Shown: positions 44,544-56,971, counted from the stretch's first letter. The stretch is 64,000 nucleotides of DNA from Sepiola atlantica (GCA_963556195.1 OY744517.1:82934214-82998213); one strand, 5' to 3'. Program-made: numbers and translations. The notes: a model not told the origin generated them from the sequence alone.

Positions 44544-46603
44544 ATCTAACCCTAACCCTAGTAGTAATACTTCTACTACTACTATCTAACCCTAACCCTA
44601 GTAGTAATACTTCTATTACGACTATCTAACCCTAACCCTAGTAATAATACTTCTACTACTACTATCTAACCTTAACCCTAGTAATAACACTTCTACTACT
44701 TCTATCTAACCCTAACCCTAGTAGTAATACTTCTACTACTACTATCTAACCGTAACCCTAGTAGTAATACTTCTACTACTACTATCTAACCCTAACCCTA
44801 GTAATAATACTTCTACTAATACTATCTAACCCTAACCCTAGTAATAATACTTCTACTACTTCTATCTAACCCTAACCCTAGTAGTAATACTTCTACTACG
44901 ACTATCTAACCCTAACCCTAGTAGTAATACTTCTACTACTACTACTATCTAACCCTAACCCTAGTAGTAATACTTCTACTACTACTACTATCTAACCCTA
45001 ATCCTAGTAGTAATACTTCTACTACTACTACTATCTAACCCTAGTAGTAATACTTCTACTACTTCTATCTAACCCTAACCACAGTAGTAATACTTCTACT
45101 ACTACTATCTAACCCTAACCCTAGTATTAATACTTCTACTACTACTACTATCTAACCATAACCCTAGTAGTAATACTTCTACTACTACTATCTAACCCTA
45201 ACCATAGTAGTAATACTTCTACTACTACTATCTAACCCTAACATTAACACTTCTACTACTACTACTATCTAACCCTAACTCTAGTAGTAATACTTCTACT
45301 ACTACTATCTAACCCTAATCCTAGTAGTAATACTTCTACTACTACTACTATCGAACCCTAACCCTAGTAGTAATACTTCTACTACTACTATCTAACCCTA
45401 ACCCTAGTAGCAATACTTCTACTACTACTATCTAACCCTAACCCTAGTAGTAATACTTCTACTACTACTATCTAACCCTAATCCTAGTAGTAATACTTCT
45501 ACTACTACTACTATCGAACCCTAACCCTAGTAGTAATACTTCTACTACTTCTATCTAACCCTAACCCTAGTAGTAATACTTCTACTACTACTATCTAACC
45601 CTAACCCTAGTAGCAATACTTCTACTACTACCATCTAACCCTAACCCTAGTAGCAATACTTCTACTACTACTATCTAACCCTAACCCTAGTAGTAATACT
45701 TCTACTACTTCTATCTAACCCTAACCATAGTAGTAATACTTCTACTACTACTATCTAACCCTAACCCTAGTAATAATACTTCTACTACTACTATCTAACC
45801 CTAACCCTAGTAATAATACTTCTACTACTACTATCTAACCCTAACCCTAGTAATAATACTTCTACTACTACTATCTAACGCTAACCCTAGTAATAATACT
45901 TCTACTACTTCTATCTAACCCTAGTAGTAATACTTCTACTACGACTATCTAACCCTAACCCTAGTAGTAATACTTCTACTACTACTATCTAACCCTAACC
46001 CTAGTAGTAATACTTCTACTACTACTACTATCTAACCCTAGTAGTAATACTTCTACTACTACCATCTAACCCTAACCCTAGTAGTAATACTTCTACTACT
46101 TCTATCTAACCCTAACCATAGTAGTAATACTTCTACTACTACTATCTAACCCTAACCCTAGTATTAATACTTCTACTACTACTACTATCTAACCCTAACC
46201 CTAGTATTAATACTTCTACTACTACTACTACTACTACTATCTAACCCTAACCATAGTAGTAATACTTCTACTACTACTATCTAACCCTAACCCTAGTAGT
46301 AATACTTCTACTACTTCTATCTAACCCTAACCATAGTAGTAATACTTCTACTACTACTATCTAACCCTACCCCTAGTATTAATACTTCTACTACTACTAT
46401 CTAACCCTAACCCTAGTAGTAATACTTCTACTACTTCTATCTAACCCTAACCATAGTATTAATACTTCTACTACTACTATCTAACCCTAACCCTAGTAGT
46501 AATACTTCTACTACTATCTAACCCTACTCCTAGTAGTAATACTTCTGCTACTACTACCATCTAACCCTAACCCTAGTAGTAATACTTCTACTACTACTAT
46601 CTG
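44544..46603. repeat. 40-bp satellite with a telomere motif in each unit, about 51 copies
   Basis: Each unit joins taaccctaaccctag (two CCCTAA-like motifs) to tagtaatacttctac and a (TAC)n run ending tatc. Units vary by tagtag/taataa/tattaa, by one to several extra tac, by catag for cctag, and some lose one CCCTAA. About 2.06 kb long. Confidence 0.95.
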
Positions 46604-47330
46604 AAAAAGTCCACTGAATGGTTGCTTTTAAACTAGTCAATATGTAAAACAAATGTTGTAAACGTTGTATCATGTAAATATGAAAAGAAAGAAACTTTAC
46701 CTGAATGAGATCTCGCAGAAAGTCAGATTGAATAGTTGGTTGACTGACGAATTAAGTTTTCGAATCAATGAATAAAACATTTTGCATTAAAAAAAAGGGG
46801 AGGAGAACAGAAAAAAATGAATAAATCACCGCATAGATTTTCATTAAGCTAATAATGTAATGTACTGTAAGTTCTGAAGGTTATCAAGTGTAAATATTTT
46901 TGTTGTTTTTTGTTGATGTCTTTTTCATAAATTCTTAAGATTTATCTTTCACAAAATATATTTGGCGTTTCTTTCATGTTGAACTACAAAGGTAAAATAA
47001 TGTTAATTATTCCATTAGGAAAAATGGCTGTCATCTTAAATGTTTGTATAAGTATTGTAAATTACTCTTTTATTAATGTTTAGTTCGTTTTTGGGCAGAG
47101 TGCCTTGTCAGACAGCAATGGTGTTAGCAAGTGCCTTTTGCATTCGATTACAAATAAAAGTCGAGTTCAGTCATGATGGGTTGGCCAATATTGTAGGCCC
47201 TGTGGCAGACATCTTAGTTTAGAAAATAACTATTATATACTCCATTCAGGTGTATAAATACATCGCTCGAGTTATAACTGGCGACAGATTAGCGTCCTGT
47301 CATGAGAATGGTTCGGCCCATCCGTTCCAA

Positions 47331-47332
<2 letters not shown>
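46604..47332. other. No gene recognised
   Basis: AT-rich intron sequence after the satellite. Confidence 0.4.
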
Positions 47333-47373
<41 letters not shown>

Positions 47374-49250
47374 TACTCATGAGAAGTTCTCATACAAATC
47401 ATTACCAGTGATCGCTCACTGGTTACAACAGGGGGTGTTCCCTAGAGTTTGAGTGACAACAAGTCTCTCCAGATTTCCAGTACTCTCAGATTCTTTTGAT
47501 AACCATTTCAAATCACTTTGTGTTATTGCAAGAGCCGTTTACCATTGATTTCTTGCAGATAACCTCTGCAGGCTTTCTCTAGAATTTGAGTGGCAATAAG
47601 CCTCTCCAAGATTCCAGTACTCCCCGTGCCCTTCCAGATAGTGCTCTCCCGGCGCTCTTGTATAAGCAGTAACCGATCTGAGGGAGATAACTCTATTTTT
47701 CTTAGCCGCCACTATTCCGAATTCGCTTATACTTTGGCAAGGGAGATAACTTTGTTTATCGCAGCATGAAAGAAAATAACTTTTCTTTTTATGTTTATAT
47801 AAAGTGTATACAATTTGTGGCATGTAAATAAAAGTGCTTAAAAGTTATTTTTAACGGTTTAGGGTTAGGGTAAGGGTTTAGGGTTAGGGTTTAAGGTTAT
47901 GGTTAGGGTTAGGGTTTTTAACGCATTTCAAAACCGTGACATGTTTTTTTATTAATAAACAAAGTTATCTCCCTTGCCAAAGTATAACGAATTCGGAATA
48001 GTGGCGGCTAAGAAAAATAGAGTTATCTCCCTCAGGTCGGTTACTGCTTATACAAGAGAAAGCACCGGTCTTTCGATTTTTCCTGACAATTCACAACCAT
48101 TTTGTGGGCCACCAACCAATGCTGGTGCCGCCACATATTTTTTTTTCTTTCCCCATATCTACTCTAGCAGTTTCAGTTCCGTTGATTTTGTTTAATGAGA
48201 TTTTTCTTTTTCTAGTTCTGTTTATGCAGCATCATTCTTTTCAGTTTGTCCTAGTCATGTGTGTTGGCTTCCACATGCAAGGATTTTCCTTAATATTGCA
48301 GCTGTTTTCATCAGTGCCGTGCGTTGTACGGTGTCAATCTTCATATTGATTCCAATTTCTCCTAGTCTTCTTTACAGGTTTTCCGGAACTGTTCCTAATG
48401 CTCCTACAATTATTGGAATTACAGTAGTATTTCATGCTCCATATTCCCTTCAGCTTTCTGACAAGTTCCATGTATTTGCTTAATTTTATGCCTTCTTAAT
48501 CGTCACCCTGTGATTTGCTAGGATGTTAAAAAAATCTACGATGTGATAGTTTTTTTTCCATCTTGTTGACTATTATCACATTACTTGGATGGGCTTGTCT
48601 GTTTGTATTTCCATATTTTAGATTTCATACTATTTATTTTTCTATACTGTTTCCTGTATGTTGAAAGTGCAGTCGTTTGCACAGTTCCTAGTGAACTACC
48701 TTCCCAAGCTAATGATATCTGTTTTTATATTCCTTTTGGACTAGTTTGCTGCATTCACTTATGACATGGTTTACCATTTCATCTCTTTGTCCACAGAGTC
48801 TACATTTACTTTTTTCCTGTGTTTTGTCTATTTTGTCTATAAAAATACAGTTCATTCTGATCATGTTCTTTTGTGCAGCTGTCAGTAGCAATTCTGTTTC
48901 TCTATTCAAGTGTCCTTTCTATAGCCATGTCCATGAGTATTTGTGTGTGTTTTTGGGGGATACGTCTTATAAATCGTCCATGTAGCTACTTCCCTTCCCA
49001 TTTTGTTTTTCTGATCTTTTTGTTTTCTGTTTCAGTGGTCTCCATATTGTTCACCATGGCACTGATTTTGATGGTGGTAATCAGCCTCTCTGTATTTTGC
49101 ATTATGTATTTTTCTAATACTTTTATTCCATCGTTCACACAGTCTTAAATACTTACTAGTCCTCTTCCCCCTTCTTTATATTTTACATAAAGTTCGTCAG
49201 TATCATCATTTGGAGGCAGTACATTGTGTATGCTCATCAGTTTCCTAGTT
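47333..49250 (-). pseudogene. Decayed non-LTR retrotransposon with (TAA)n tail
   Basis: Minus strand, upstream to downstream: at 48909-48709 TELLLTAAQKNMIRMN, KCRLCGQRDEMVNHVISEC (a C-x2-C...H-x4-C finger), SKLVQKEYKNRYH; then at about 48480-48290 KYMELVRKLKGIW, an IIVGAL-type VIPIIVGALG stretch, INMKIDTVQRTALM and AAILRKIL. This order is familiar from a LINE protein common in aquatic invertebrates, where the finger and QK(T/S)ALLGTARILRKVL-type end close the ORF. The 3' UTR (47372-47650) matches 7398-7760 and ends in (TAA)n at 47333-47371. Interrupted by 47648-48066. Confidence 0.75.
47648..48066. mobile_element. Foldback/TIR element enclosing a telomere-like tract, second copy
   Basis: Inverted arms of about 105 bp: left from 47652 (ctcttgtataagcagtaacc ... 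gggagataactttgttta) and right 47955-48061 (aaacaaagttatctccctt ... ggttactgcttatacaagag), differing at only a few sites. Inside is a TTAGGG-type array (47858-47914). Ends ggcgctcttgtataag and ggtgctttctcttgtataag resemble the ggtgcttgtataa end of 31173-31549. It splits the LINE UTR. Flanking octamers gctctccc/ggtctttc agree at 5 of 8, so the target duplication is uncertain. Confidence 0.75.
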
Positions 49251-49369
49251 TTTTGATCTAGGTATCTGGGTCCTCTTTTTGTCTAGTTTTCAAAGGTCCA
49301 GAGTATCTTACTAAGTATTTATTCCTTATAATAGTTTTCTACTATATAATTGAGTTTCAAAGAGCTTCC

Positions 49370-49428
49370 CTCTTCTTCTTCTTCTTCTTCTTCTTCTTCT
49401 TCTTCTTCTTTTTCTTCTTCTTCTTCTC
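49370..49428. repeat. (CTT)n microsatellite
   Basis: About 17 ctt/ttc units with one interruption. Confidence 0.95.
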
Positions 49429-49544
49429 AGATATTTTAATAATCTCTTTTATCTTTGTTGATTTGATAGTGTCCACTTCCAGAATGCCTCGATATTTATA
49501 ATAATACCATGTTCACCGAGTGCCTTCATCATTTCTCGATTGGG

Positions 49545-50388
49545 CAGTTATTATTATTTACTCACAAGGAGTTTTCACACAACTCATTATCAGTGATTGC
49601 TCACTGACAATAAACAGTGGTGTTCCCTGAAGTCTGAGTGAAACAGGTTTCCCCAGATTTCTAGCACTTTCTGCCTCTTTCGATAATCGTTACAAATCAT
49701 TTTGCGTTATCGCAACAGCCGTTTACCATTGATAAAATAACAAGTGGTGTTCCCTAAAGTCTGAGTGAAACAGGTTTCCCCAGATTTCCAGCACTTTCTG
49801 CCTCTTTCGATAATCGTTACAAATCATTTTGCGTAATCGAAACAGCCGTTTACCATCGATTTCTCGCTAGCACAAACCGTTGGTCTTCTCTGGAATTTGA
49901 ATGGCAATAAGCCTCCTCAAGTTTCCAGTATTTTCCGTACCCTGGTTTGGTCTGGTTGGTGCTCTATCTCCTCTCTCTTTCAATCCTCATTGATCCTTCA
50001 CAGCCATTTTGTGGGATACCAGCCGAGGTTTTAGTTTATGGGATTTATGTCAGTTTCAGTTCCCTTGCGTTCGTGTCAAGTTCTTTCTGTATTTTTTTTA
50101 AAATTTCTACTTTTACTTACCTGTGGCTGATTAGTGTTCATTTGTTATATGGGTTAGTTTCTGCATTCGAGGATTTTCCTTAAGATTTCGAGTGTTTTCA
50201 TCATTGCCGTGCATTGTAGGATTTCAACCTTTCCTTTGATTCCCATTTCTCTTAACCTTTTTTCCAGATTTTTCGGGACTGTTGCTCATGCTCCTACAAT
50301 TATTGGTATTATAGTGAATTTCTTCATGTTAAATATTCCTTTCAGTTCTCTGACAAGTTCCATCTATATTCTTCGTTTTTCTGCTTTT

Positions 50389-50392
<4 letters not shown>
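49545..50392 (-). pseudogene. Second copy of the (TAA)n-tailed LINE end
   Basis: Minus strand from 50385: MELVRELKGIFNMKKF, TIIPIIVGAL, LEKRLREMGIKG, NTRNLKENPRMQKL-like codons, then the UTR with an internal tandem duplication of about 130 bp (49620-49735 and 49745-49860, both with gagtgaaacaggtttcccc). Ends in (TAA)n at 49548-49558. Confidence 0.7.
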
Positions 50393-50435
<43 letters not shown>

Positions 50436-50464
50436 TATATATATAGATATATATATATATATAT
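50391..50464. repeat. (AT)n microsatellite with AGAT interruptions
   Basis: AT run broken twice by ag. Confidence 0.95.
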
Positions 50465-51345
50465 GATCTTTGTCTAAAATATTTCTAATTCCAACCCACC
50501 TCTTTTTTCTCCTTTCTCCAAACGTTTCACACGTTCTTTCTTTTTTTTTTTTTATTACCAAAGAATCATTTTGACAGTCAGGTCAGAACCATTTCACCGA
50601 TTTCTCATTTGATGTTTCAAATCCTCTCTTCGATCTTCATTTTCTTACTTTCTTTTATCATCGATATAAATTGCGTGTCTGCACCTCCCCCTCCCCCTCC
50701 CCCTAACAGAATGTAGGTTTTGATGTCCAGCAGACGGAAAAGAGATAAGGACCCCCCCCCCTCCGGAGAAACATCAGAGAGTCAGTAATGATTCATAAGT
50801 TTTACACGTTTTACACTTTGATTCATATTCGAGTCAAAGCGAATTAGTCCTTCTTTTCTTCTTGTTTTAAAGATGCAACTTTGAAAAGCAACAAAGGGAA
50901 TTTCCCCGTTGACTGTAATAATTTGTTCAACACGGAGAAGCACAATTATACAAATATATATCTCTGTAAGAAAGTAAGCGCTTTTAAGTAGTGAGACTTT
51001 AGATGTAAGCTATAATAAATACATTTTGTCAAAATGGTTTCTCTCTTTTCTTTTGAAATGTGTTTTGCTTTGGTGTTATTTCCTACTAGCTGATGCATCT
51101 GTTCACACCGGGTAATTAATATATTATAACTATTATATGAAAAAATTACTTCCCAGGCATTTCTTTCTAGAGTTTTATTAAAGTATAATTATTAACTAGC
51201 AGAGCTACCCACTGTTGGCCGGGATTCTAATTTCTGTAAATTACGAAGATTACAGAAAAAAACAACATTAAATTGAATAATCTGATTAATATTATAATGT
51301 GAAATGTTTAAGTTCATTTGGGGAAAAAAATCAAAGTAAAATATT
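50465..51345. other. No gene recognised
   Basis: Includes C-rich bits (50687-50703, 50751-50762) and a dispersed-element end (ctagcagagctacccactgt at 51196). Confidence 0.4.
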
Positions 51346-51432
51346 TATGCCTTGGGTGAGGTTCAAACTCATGACCTCTGTCTGTAAGTATGACGCACTA
51401 ACTGATTGAGTCATCTCGGCAATTAGAAAAAG
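51346..51432 (-). mobile_element. tRNA-derived SINE head, third type
   Basis: The minus strand reads gccgagatgactcaatcagt, tagtgcgtcatacttacaga, then gaggtcatgagtttgaacct and caccc: A- and B-boxes at tRNA spacing, with a near-tRNA fold. It may be a degraded tRNA gene instead; no clean acceptor stem. Confidence 0.5.
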
Positions 51433-51462
51433 CGATGCTATTAACTACATAAACCAAGACAA

Positions 51463-51882
51463 GCAGGGGCGAGAAACCTCTGGCCCGCGGGCCACATCCG
51501 GCTCGCAAAGGCTTAACGCCCGGCCCGCCACCCTGCTAGGCTTTATTATTGAAATCCGGCCCGCGGACCTCCCAGTAAAACTCATATCATTTTGAAAATG
51601 AAGTACACGAAGTCTCACCTTCGCTCCCAACTCTCGGACCGCCACCTCAATGACATTCTTCTGTTGTCTACCTCAACCATCGAGCCAGACATGGAAATAC
51701 TTTTTCATGGCAAACAGCACCAGCAGTCTCATTGATTTGTAGAGTGTTCAATGAAATTTTTGTACAATTTATTCATGTAAACAAAATATAGTAATTCTGA
51801 GATTTCGTTTTTCACTCCGGCCCGCGATCTTCTTCCAAAAGTCTCATCTGGCCCTCACTCTGAAAAGGTTGCCCTCCCCTGC
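51463..51882 (+). mobile_element. hAT element remnant with transposase C-terminus
   Basis: Ends gcaggggcgagaaacctc and ggttgccctcccctgc correspond to the inverted ends of 32381-32978. Inside, 51592-51735 is an open frame that ends in TGA. Flanking octamers do not match well, so the target duplication has decayed or an end is rearranged. Confidence 0.8.
51592..51735 (+). pseudogene. hAT transposase C-terminal fragment
   Basis: Reads LKMKYTKSHLRSQLSDRHLN, DILLLSTSTIEPDMEIL, then a stop. The pattern L..S(K)L.D.HL..IL...T(S)..PDI..L is, as I recall it, the very C-terminal end of hAT transposases of the GTF2I-repeat/ZBED-like kind. The catalytic core and dimerisation core are deleted between it and the left terminus. 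Confidence 0.6.
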
Positions 51883-51899
51883 TATAAAGCTTTCTTTCT

Positions 51900-51946
51900 T
51901 CTTCCCTTTTCTCTCTCTATTTCTCTCTCTCTCTCTCTCTCTCTGT
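51900..51946. repeat. (TC)n microsatellite
   Basis: tctctctc run within a pyrimidine-rich stretch. Confidence 0.9.
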
Positions 51947-52856
51947 ATATTCTCATTCTTCCCTCTTTCTTTCACTTTGCAGTCAAATCTTGGTCAGAAC
52001 AGGCGGATGTCTTTCTTTCTTCCTTCTTTCACTCTCTCTTCCCCCCTCACTTTACAGTCGAATCTGAGTCAATCCGAGAATACCGAGAAAATTATTAAAT
52101 TTGTCTAGGTGTTATGGGTGGCAGTGTCAGGAATTCTGAGTGTGAGAGTAAAAACTCCTCCACCTTCCTTTATTTATGACTAATCAAAATAAACTATCGA
52201 CCAGGATTAAATATAAAAATATTAAATATTTATCGGAAATACAATTTTTATTTTTTTTAGAACACTGACCAATACTTGCCTTATATGACTGATTACATAG
52301 ATTTAATTATGTAGCTTGCCGTAAAAAAGCTATTAATCACAAAGCTAATGGAGAGGGGGGCTGGCTTTATTTTATATATAAGATGACTGTAGTACCTGTT
52401 CTATGATGGGTTTATAATACTAAAACACCCTGTACTCTTTAATATATACAAGGGCAGATGCAAAATACCTAAAAGCATTCAAAAACTTTCTACTATGATG
52501 GAAATTATATGGACGTATATTGGCAAGGAGAAATCCAAAACGACCAATAATAACAGAATTGGGATAAACCGAGAAGAACCGGTTTTATCGTGAAGATTTT
52601 GTTCTCCTAGATTAGTTTCCCTACCAAGGCTTGGCAGTATATTCTGCTCGAATATCTCATATACAGCTAAGGGGGGATACGGAATCATACCTTTCACAAG
52701 GATATCAGAAAAAGTGATTTTACAGCTAATTCCAAACCTATGCCACCTGGTTTTTCAAAATGGTCAACCATCTAAGTATTGACCAGGATCCACATTGGTT
52801 TACTTTGGCGATTCAACAAGATCCAGTTTAAACATGATATAGAAATTATGTAAATA
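51947..52856. other. No gene recognised
   Basis: Unique AT-rich intron sequence. Confidence 0.4.
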
Positions 52857-53332
52857 CTAGCAGGACCTCCATAGAAATTCCATGGTGCTTTCTACATCAA
52901 TCTGTATAATTTACTGTTAATAAAAAATTGTGAAATAAAAAACAAGGGTTGAAATGAACATTAAAAAATGACTCTTTTTTTTTTGTAAAAATAATTATCA
53001 TTGTCAGCTAAATATCCTTTAAATAAATAAATAAAACGAATATATCTCTTTATTTATTTATTCAAAATTGTAACAATTTAATTCTTTTTAAAGCAATATT
53101 CTTTGTCTTCTTACCGTAAAAATAATTGTCAGCTAAATATTCTTCAAATCAATAAAACGATGGTCACTTTTTGAAATTTATTTATTTAAAATTGTAACGT
53201 TTTAGTCAATGGGATGATGTAATTTAATTTTGAAATAATTAATTCTAAAATGAGTAAAGTCGGAATTGTTTACCTTAGCGACGTCAGATAAATCACCAAT
53301 CATCATCAGACGATATAAATGTTTTTTATATG
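52857..53332 (+). repeat. Dispersed repeat leading into the 22/23-bp array
   Basis: Starts at tagcaggacctccatagaaa and matches parts of 27473-27600 and 29100-29440 (cttaccgtaaaaataattgt, gagtaaagtcggaatt, agcgacgtcag). Confidence 0.75.
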
Positions 53333-55069
53333 TGAAAGGTGATAACGTACATATATGTGAAAGGTGATAACGTACATATGAACAGGTGATAACGTACATA
53401 TGAAAAGGTGATAACGTACATATGTGAAAGGTGATAACGTACATATGAACAGGTGATAACGTACATATGAAAAGGTGATAACGTACATATGTGAAAGGTG
53501 ATAACGTACATATGAACAAGTGATAACGTACATATGAAAAGGTGATAACGTACATATGTGAAAGGTGATAACGTACATATGAACAGGTGATAACGTACAT
53601 ATGTGAAAGGTGATAACGTACATATGTGAAAGGTGATAACGTACATATGAAAAGGTGATAACGTACATATGTGAAAGGTGATAACGTACATATGTGAAAG
53701 GTGATAACGTACATATGTGAAAGGTGATAACGTACATATGAAAAGGTGATAACGTACATATGTGAAAGGTGATAACGTACATATGTGAAAGGTGATAACG
53801 TACATATGAAAAGGTGATAACGTACATATGTGAAAGGTGATAACGTACATATGAAAAGGTGATGACGTACATATGTGAAAGGTGATAACGTACATATGAA
53901 AAGGTGATAACGTACATATGTGAAAGGTGATAACGTACATATGAAAAGGTGATAACGTACATATGAAAAGGTGATAACGTACATGTGAAAGGTGATAACG
54001 TACATATGTGAAAGGTGATAACGTACATATGAAAAGGTGATGACGTACATATGTGAAAGGTGATAACGTACATATGAAAAGGTGATAACGTACATATGTG
54101 AAAGGTGATAACGTACATATGAAAAGGTGATGACGTACATATGTGAAAGGTGATAACGTACATATGAAAAGGTGATAACGTACATATGTGAAAGGTGATA
54201 ACGTACATATGAAAAGGTGATAACGTACATATGTGAAAGGTGATAACGTACATATGAAAAGGTGATAACGTACATATGTGAAAGGTGATAACGTACATAT
54301 GAAAAGGTGATAACGTACATATGAAAAGGTGATAACGTACATGTGAAAGGTGATAACGTACATATGTGAAAGGTGATAACGTACATATGTGAAAGGTGAT
54401 AACGTACATATGAAAAGGTGATAACGTACATATGTGAAAGGTGATAACGTACATATGTGAAAGGTGATAACGTACATATGAAAAGGTGATAACGTACATA
54501 TGAAAAGGTGATAACGTACATATGTGAAAGGTGATAACGTACATATGAAAAGGTGATAACGTACATATGTGAAAGGTGATAACGTACATATGTGAAAGGT
54601 GATAACGTACATATGAAAAGGTGATAACGTACATATGAAAAGGTGATAACGTACATATGAAAAGGTGATAACGTACATATGAAAAGGTGATAACGTACAT
54701 ATGTGAAAGGTGATAACGTACATATGAAAAGGTGATAACGTACATATGAAAAGGTGATAACGTACATATGAAAAGGTGATAACGTACATATGAAAAGGTG
54801 ATAACGTACATATGTGAAAGGTGATAACGTACATATGTGAAAGGTGATAACGTACATATGAAAAGGTGATAACGTACATATGAAAAGGTGATAACGTACA
54901 TATGTGAAAGGTGATAACGTACATATGTGAAAGGTGATAACGTACATATGTGAAAGGTGATAACGTACATATGTGAAAGGTGATAACGTACATATGAACA
55001 GGTGATAACGTTCATATGTGAAAGGTGATAACGTTCATATGTGAAAGGTGATAACGTACATATGAACAG
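53333..55069. repeat. 22/23-bp satellite, about 77 copies
   Basis: Core ggtgataacgtacatat followed by gtgaaa (23 bp) or gaaaa (22 bp), with a few gaaca or gtgataacgttcat variants at the ends. The two unit types alternate in higher-order patterns; blocks such as long-short-long recur. Neither unit length is a multiple of three and there is no stop on the minus strand, so all three minus frames stay open for more than 550 residues. That is an artefact; no coding is implied. Confidence 0.95.
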
Positions 55070-55274
55070 TGTAGAATTTTCTTATACGAATTTCTCCCTT
55101 ACACCTTGAACCATATCTCCTATTTGTGAATCAGATTTTTAAATTTGTACAATATTCCGTGAAGAGATTGACTGATTTCTTCCACAACTCATCGCAGTAA
55201 TTTTGTAGACTTTAATAGGCAATAAGAGTAGAATTAATAATAATTGTACATTGCTTTTTAATATAATACGCACA

Positions 55275-55654
55275 ATTTATTTACCTCCCCAGGAGGTTAG
55301 GCACAAGACCAATTTTATCTTACTCCCACAAGGTAAGATGTGACCCAAGGTCGGGTCGGGAAAGTGGGACTTGAAAAGCCAGCGCCCGAGAGGGTGAGCA
55401 CTCTGGACATTAAAAATTGCCTGGTCAGCCCCGTCGGCATTCCCCGGTAGGGCGCCTCAGGCAGTAAGCAATAAACTTACTCCTCCCCAAAGAGGGGAGG
55501 CAAAGCCTAGGAGTATGGACCTCCTAGAACTGCACAGGACAGACCCATAGATCGGCGTAAATCAAGCCCCGAAGGCCAAGACAATACCAGTCTATGGGGT
55601 GTAGTATCCATCGGAACAGATACTACACTTTCCTCCCGGCCAAAAGGTCGAGAA
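55275..55654 (-). mobile_element. U2-snRNA-headed SINE, full length, 14-bp TSD
   Basis: On the minus strand from 55654: tttctcgaccttttggccgg, aggaaagtgtagtatctgtt, then the GC-rich body, then ttgggtcacatcttaccttg and a second tail block gtgcctaacctcctggggag, gtaaat. Flanked by atataatacgcaca (55261-55274) and atataatacacaca (55655-55668), one mismatch. Confidence 0.88.
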
Positions 55655-55668
55655 ATATAATACACACA

Positions 55669-55875
55669 CGCTTCATGAAAAATCATTGCAATATGTCGAT
55701 TCACTCACTAAAACAAGTGATTTATAGCAGTTAGATATATTATGGCTAAAAACAAGTTAAATGTACTTTTATTCTCTAAGAAAATGTTATTACTTTCTAT
55801 TTATAATAATATAGTAAACTAGCGGGACCTGTGTCCTGGTGTTTCCCGGAATCCAAGAAACTCCTGCTCTCACCC

Positions 55876-55877
<2 letters not shown>
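55669..55877. other. No gene recognised
   Basis: AT-rich, with a dispersed-element end (ctagcgggacctgtgtcctg at 55819). Confidence 0.4.
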
Positions 55878-55935
<58 letters not shown>

Positions 55936-55939
55936 GGTG
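55878..55939. repeat. (GA)n microsatellite
   Basis: About 29 ga units with one ggg interruption. Confidence 0.95.
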
Positions 55940-56971
55940 AAATAATCAGTCAGTCTGAATCGAATCATCAACCTTTATATTAATGTTGAACGAAGAAAAG
56001 ATTTACAATGATTAGTGTGTGTGTGTGTTAGAAAGAGAGACAGAACAAGAGAGAAAGAATGTGTATGTATAGAAATTGTTTTTGTTTATTGTTTTTATGT
56101 GTAACTGAAAAAAAAAAGAAAAAAGAATAGAAAAAATAAAAAGAAAAGAAAAGTAAATATGATTAAATCCAAAGTTTTTGTTGTTACATGCCGTGAAAAC
56201 GAAAGCAATAAATCAGAATAGTGTAATGTCTAATCGGACGAATTGAAAGTGTATAGACGTACAGAAATAGCCGGTAAAATCGAAAAAATTAGAGAAGCAA
56301 ATGTGATCTGATAAAAATGTATTGGCATCCAGTTGTATGAATTTACTTAGTGAGGGTTGTGTTAGTTTGAGATTAAAAGAAATTTACTTTAGATCGACCT
56401 AGGAAAGCATGATAATAACAATAACACAGCCGCTTATATCAACAACGTGATTAGTTTCTCAAAGGCGAATTAGAATATGTAATATTAGGATATAAAAGTA
56501 AAGGTAAGAAATAAATAATTAAATATTTCTTTGAAACGTTTTAAGTGTTTATCCGAAAGCTTACATACTCGAAATAAAGGTATTTTTTTGTTTTAATAAT
56601 GGCATAAGCTTTATTTCTTACAGCAGTGAAATGGAAAATATGTCTCTTACTAAATAATCACTACTGGTTAAATGGGTATCAGAGAGAGTAGATGGGAATA
56701 AGAGGGTGAAATTTCCTCCACTTTTCTTTATTTATGACTAAGAATAAATGAGATATTGAGCAGGAGTACATATTTAAAGCAGGGATTTAAAAGCACGGAT
56801 CGAAGCACATACTCAAAAATTGGCAGAAATCAGAGACAAATACATTTTTTTATCTACCTTTTGCTATTAAAACTATTCTGATCAAAGGTAAAGGAGAATT
56901 CTCATATTTACTTTATATATGAGATCACGTTTTATTATTTCTTTTCAATGATTTTTTGTATTTTATTTCAG
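55940..56971. other. End of the 42.6-kb intron
   Basis: AT-rich. The last bases before exon 3 form a pyrimidine-rich acceptor (ttttatttcag). Confidence 0.5.

Noticed and set aside
53202..55015. Minus-strand proteins of more than 550 residues
   Set aside because: They are translations of a 22/23-bp satellite in three frames and contain nothing else.
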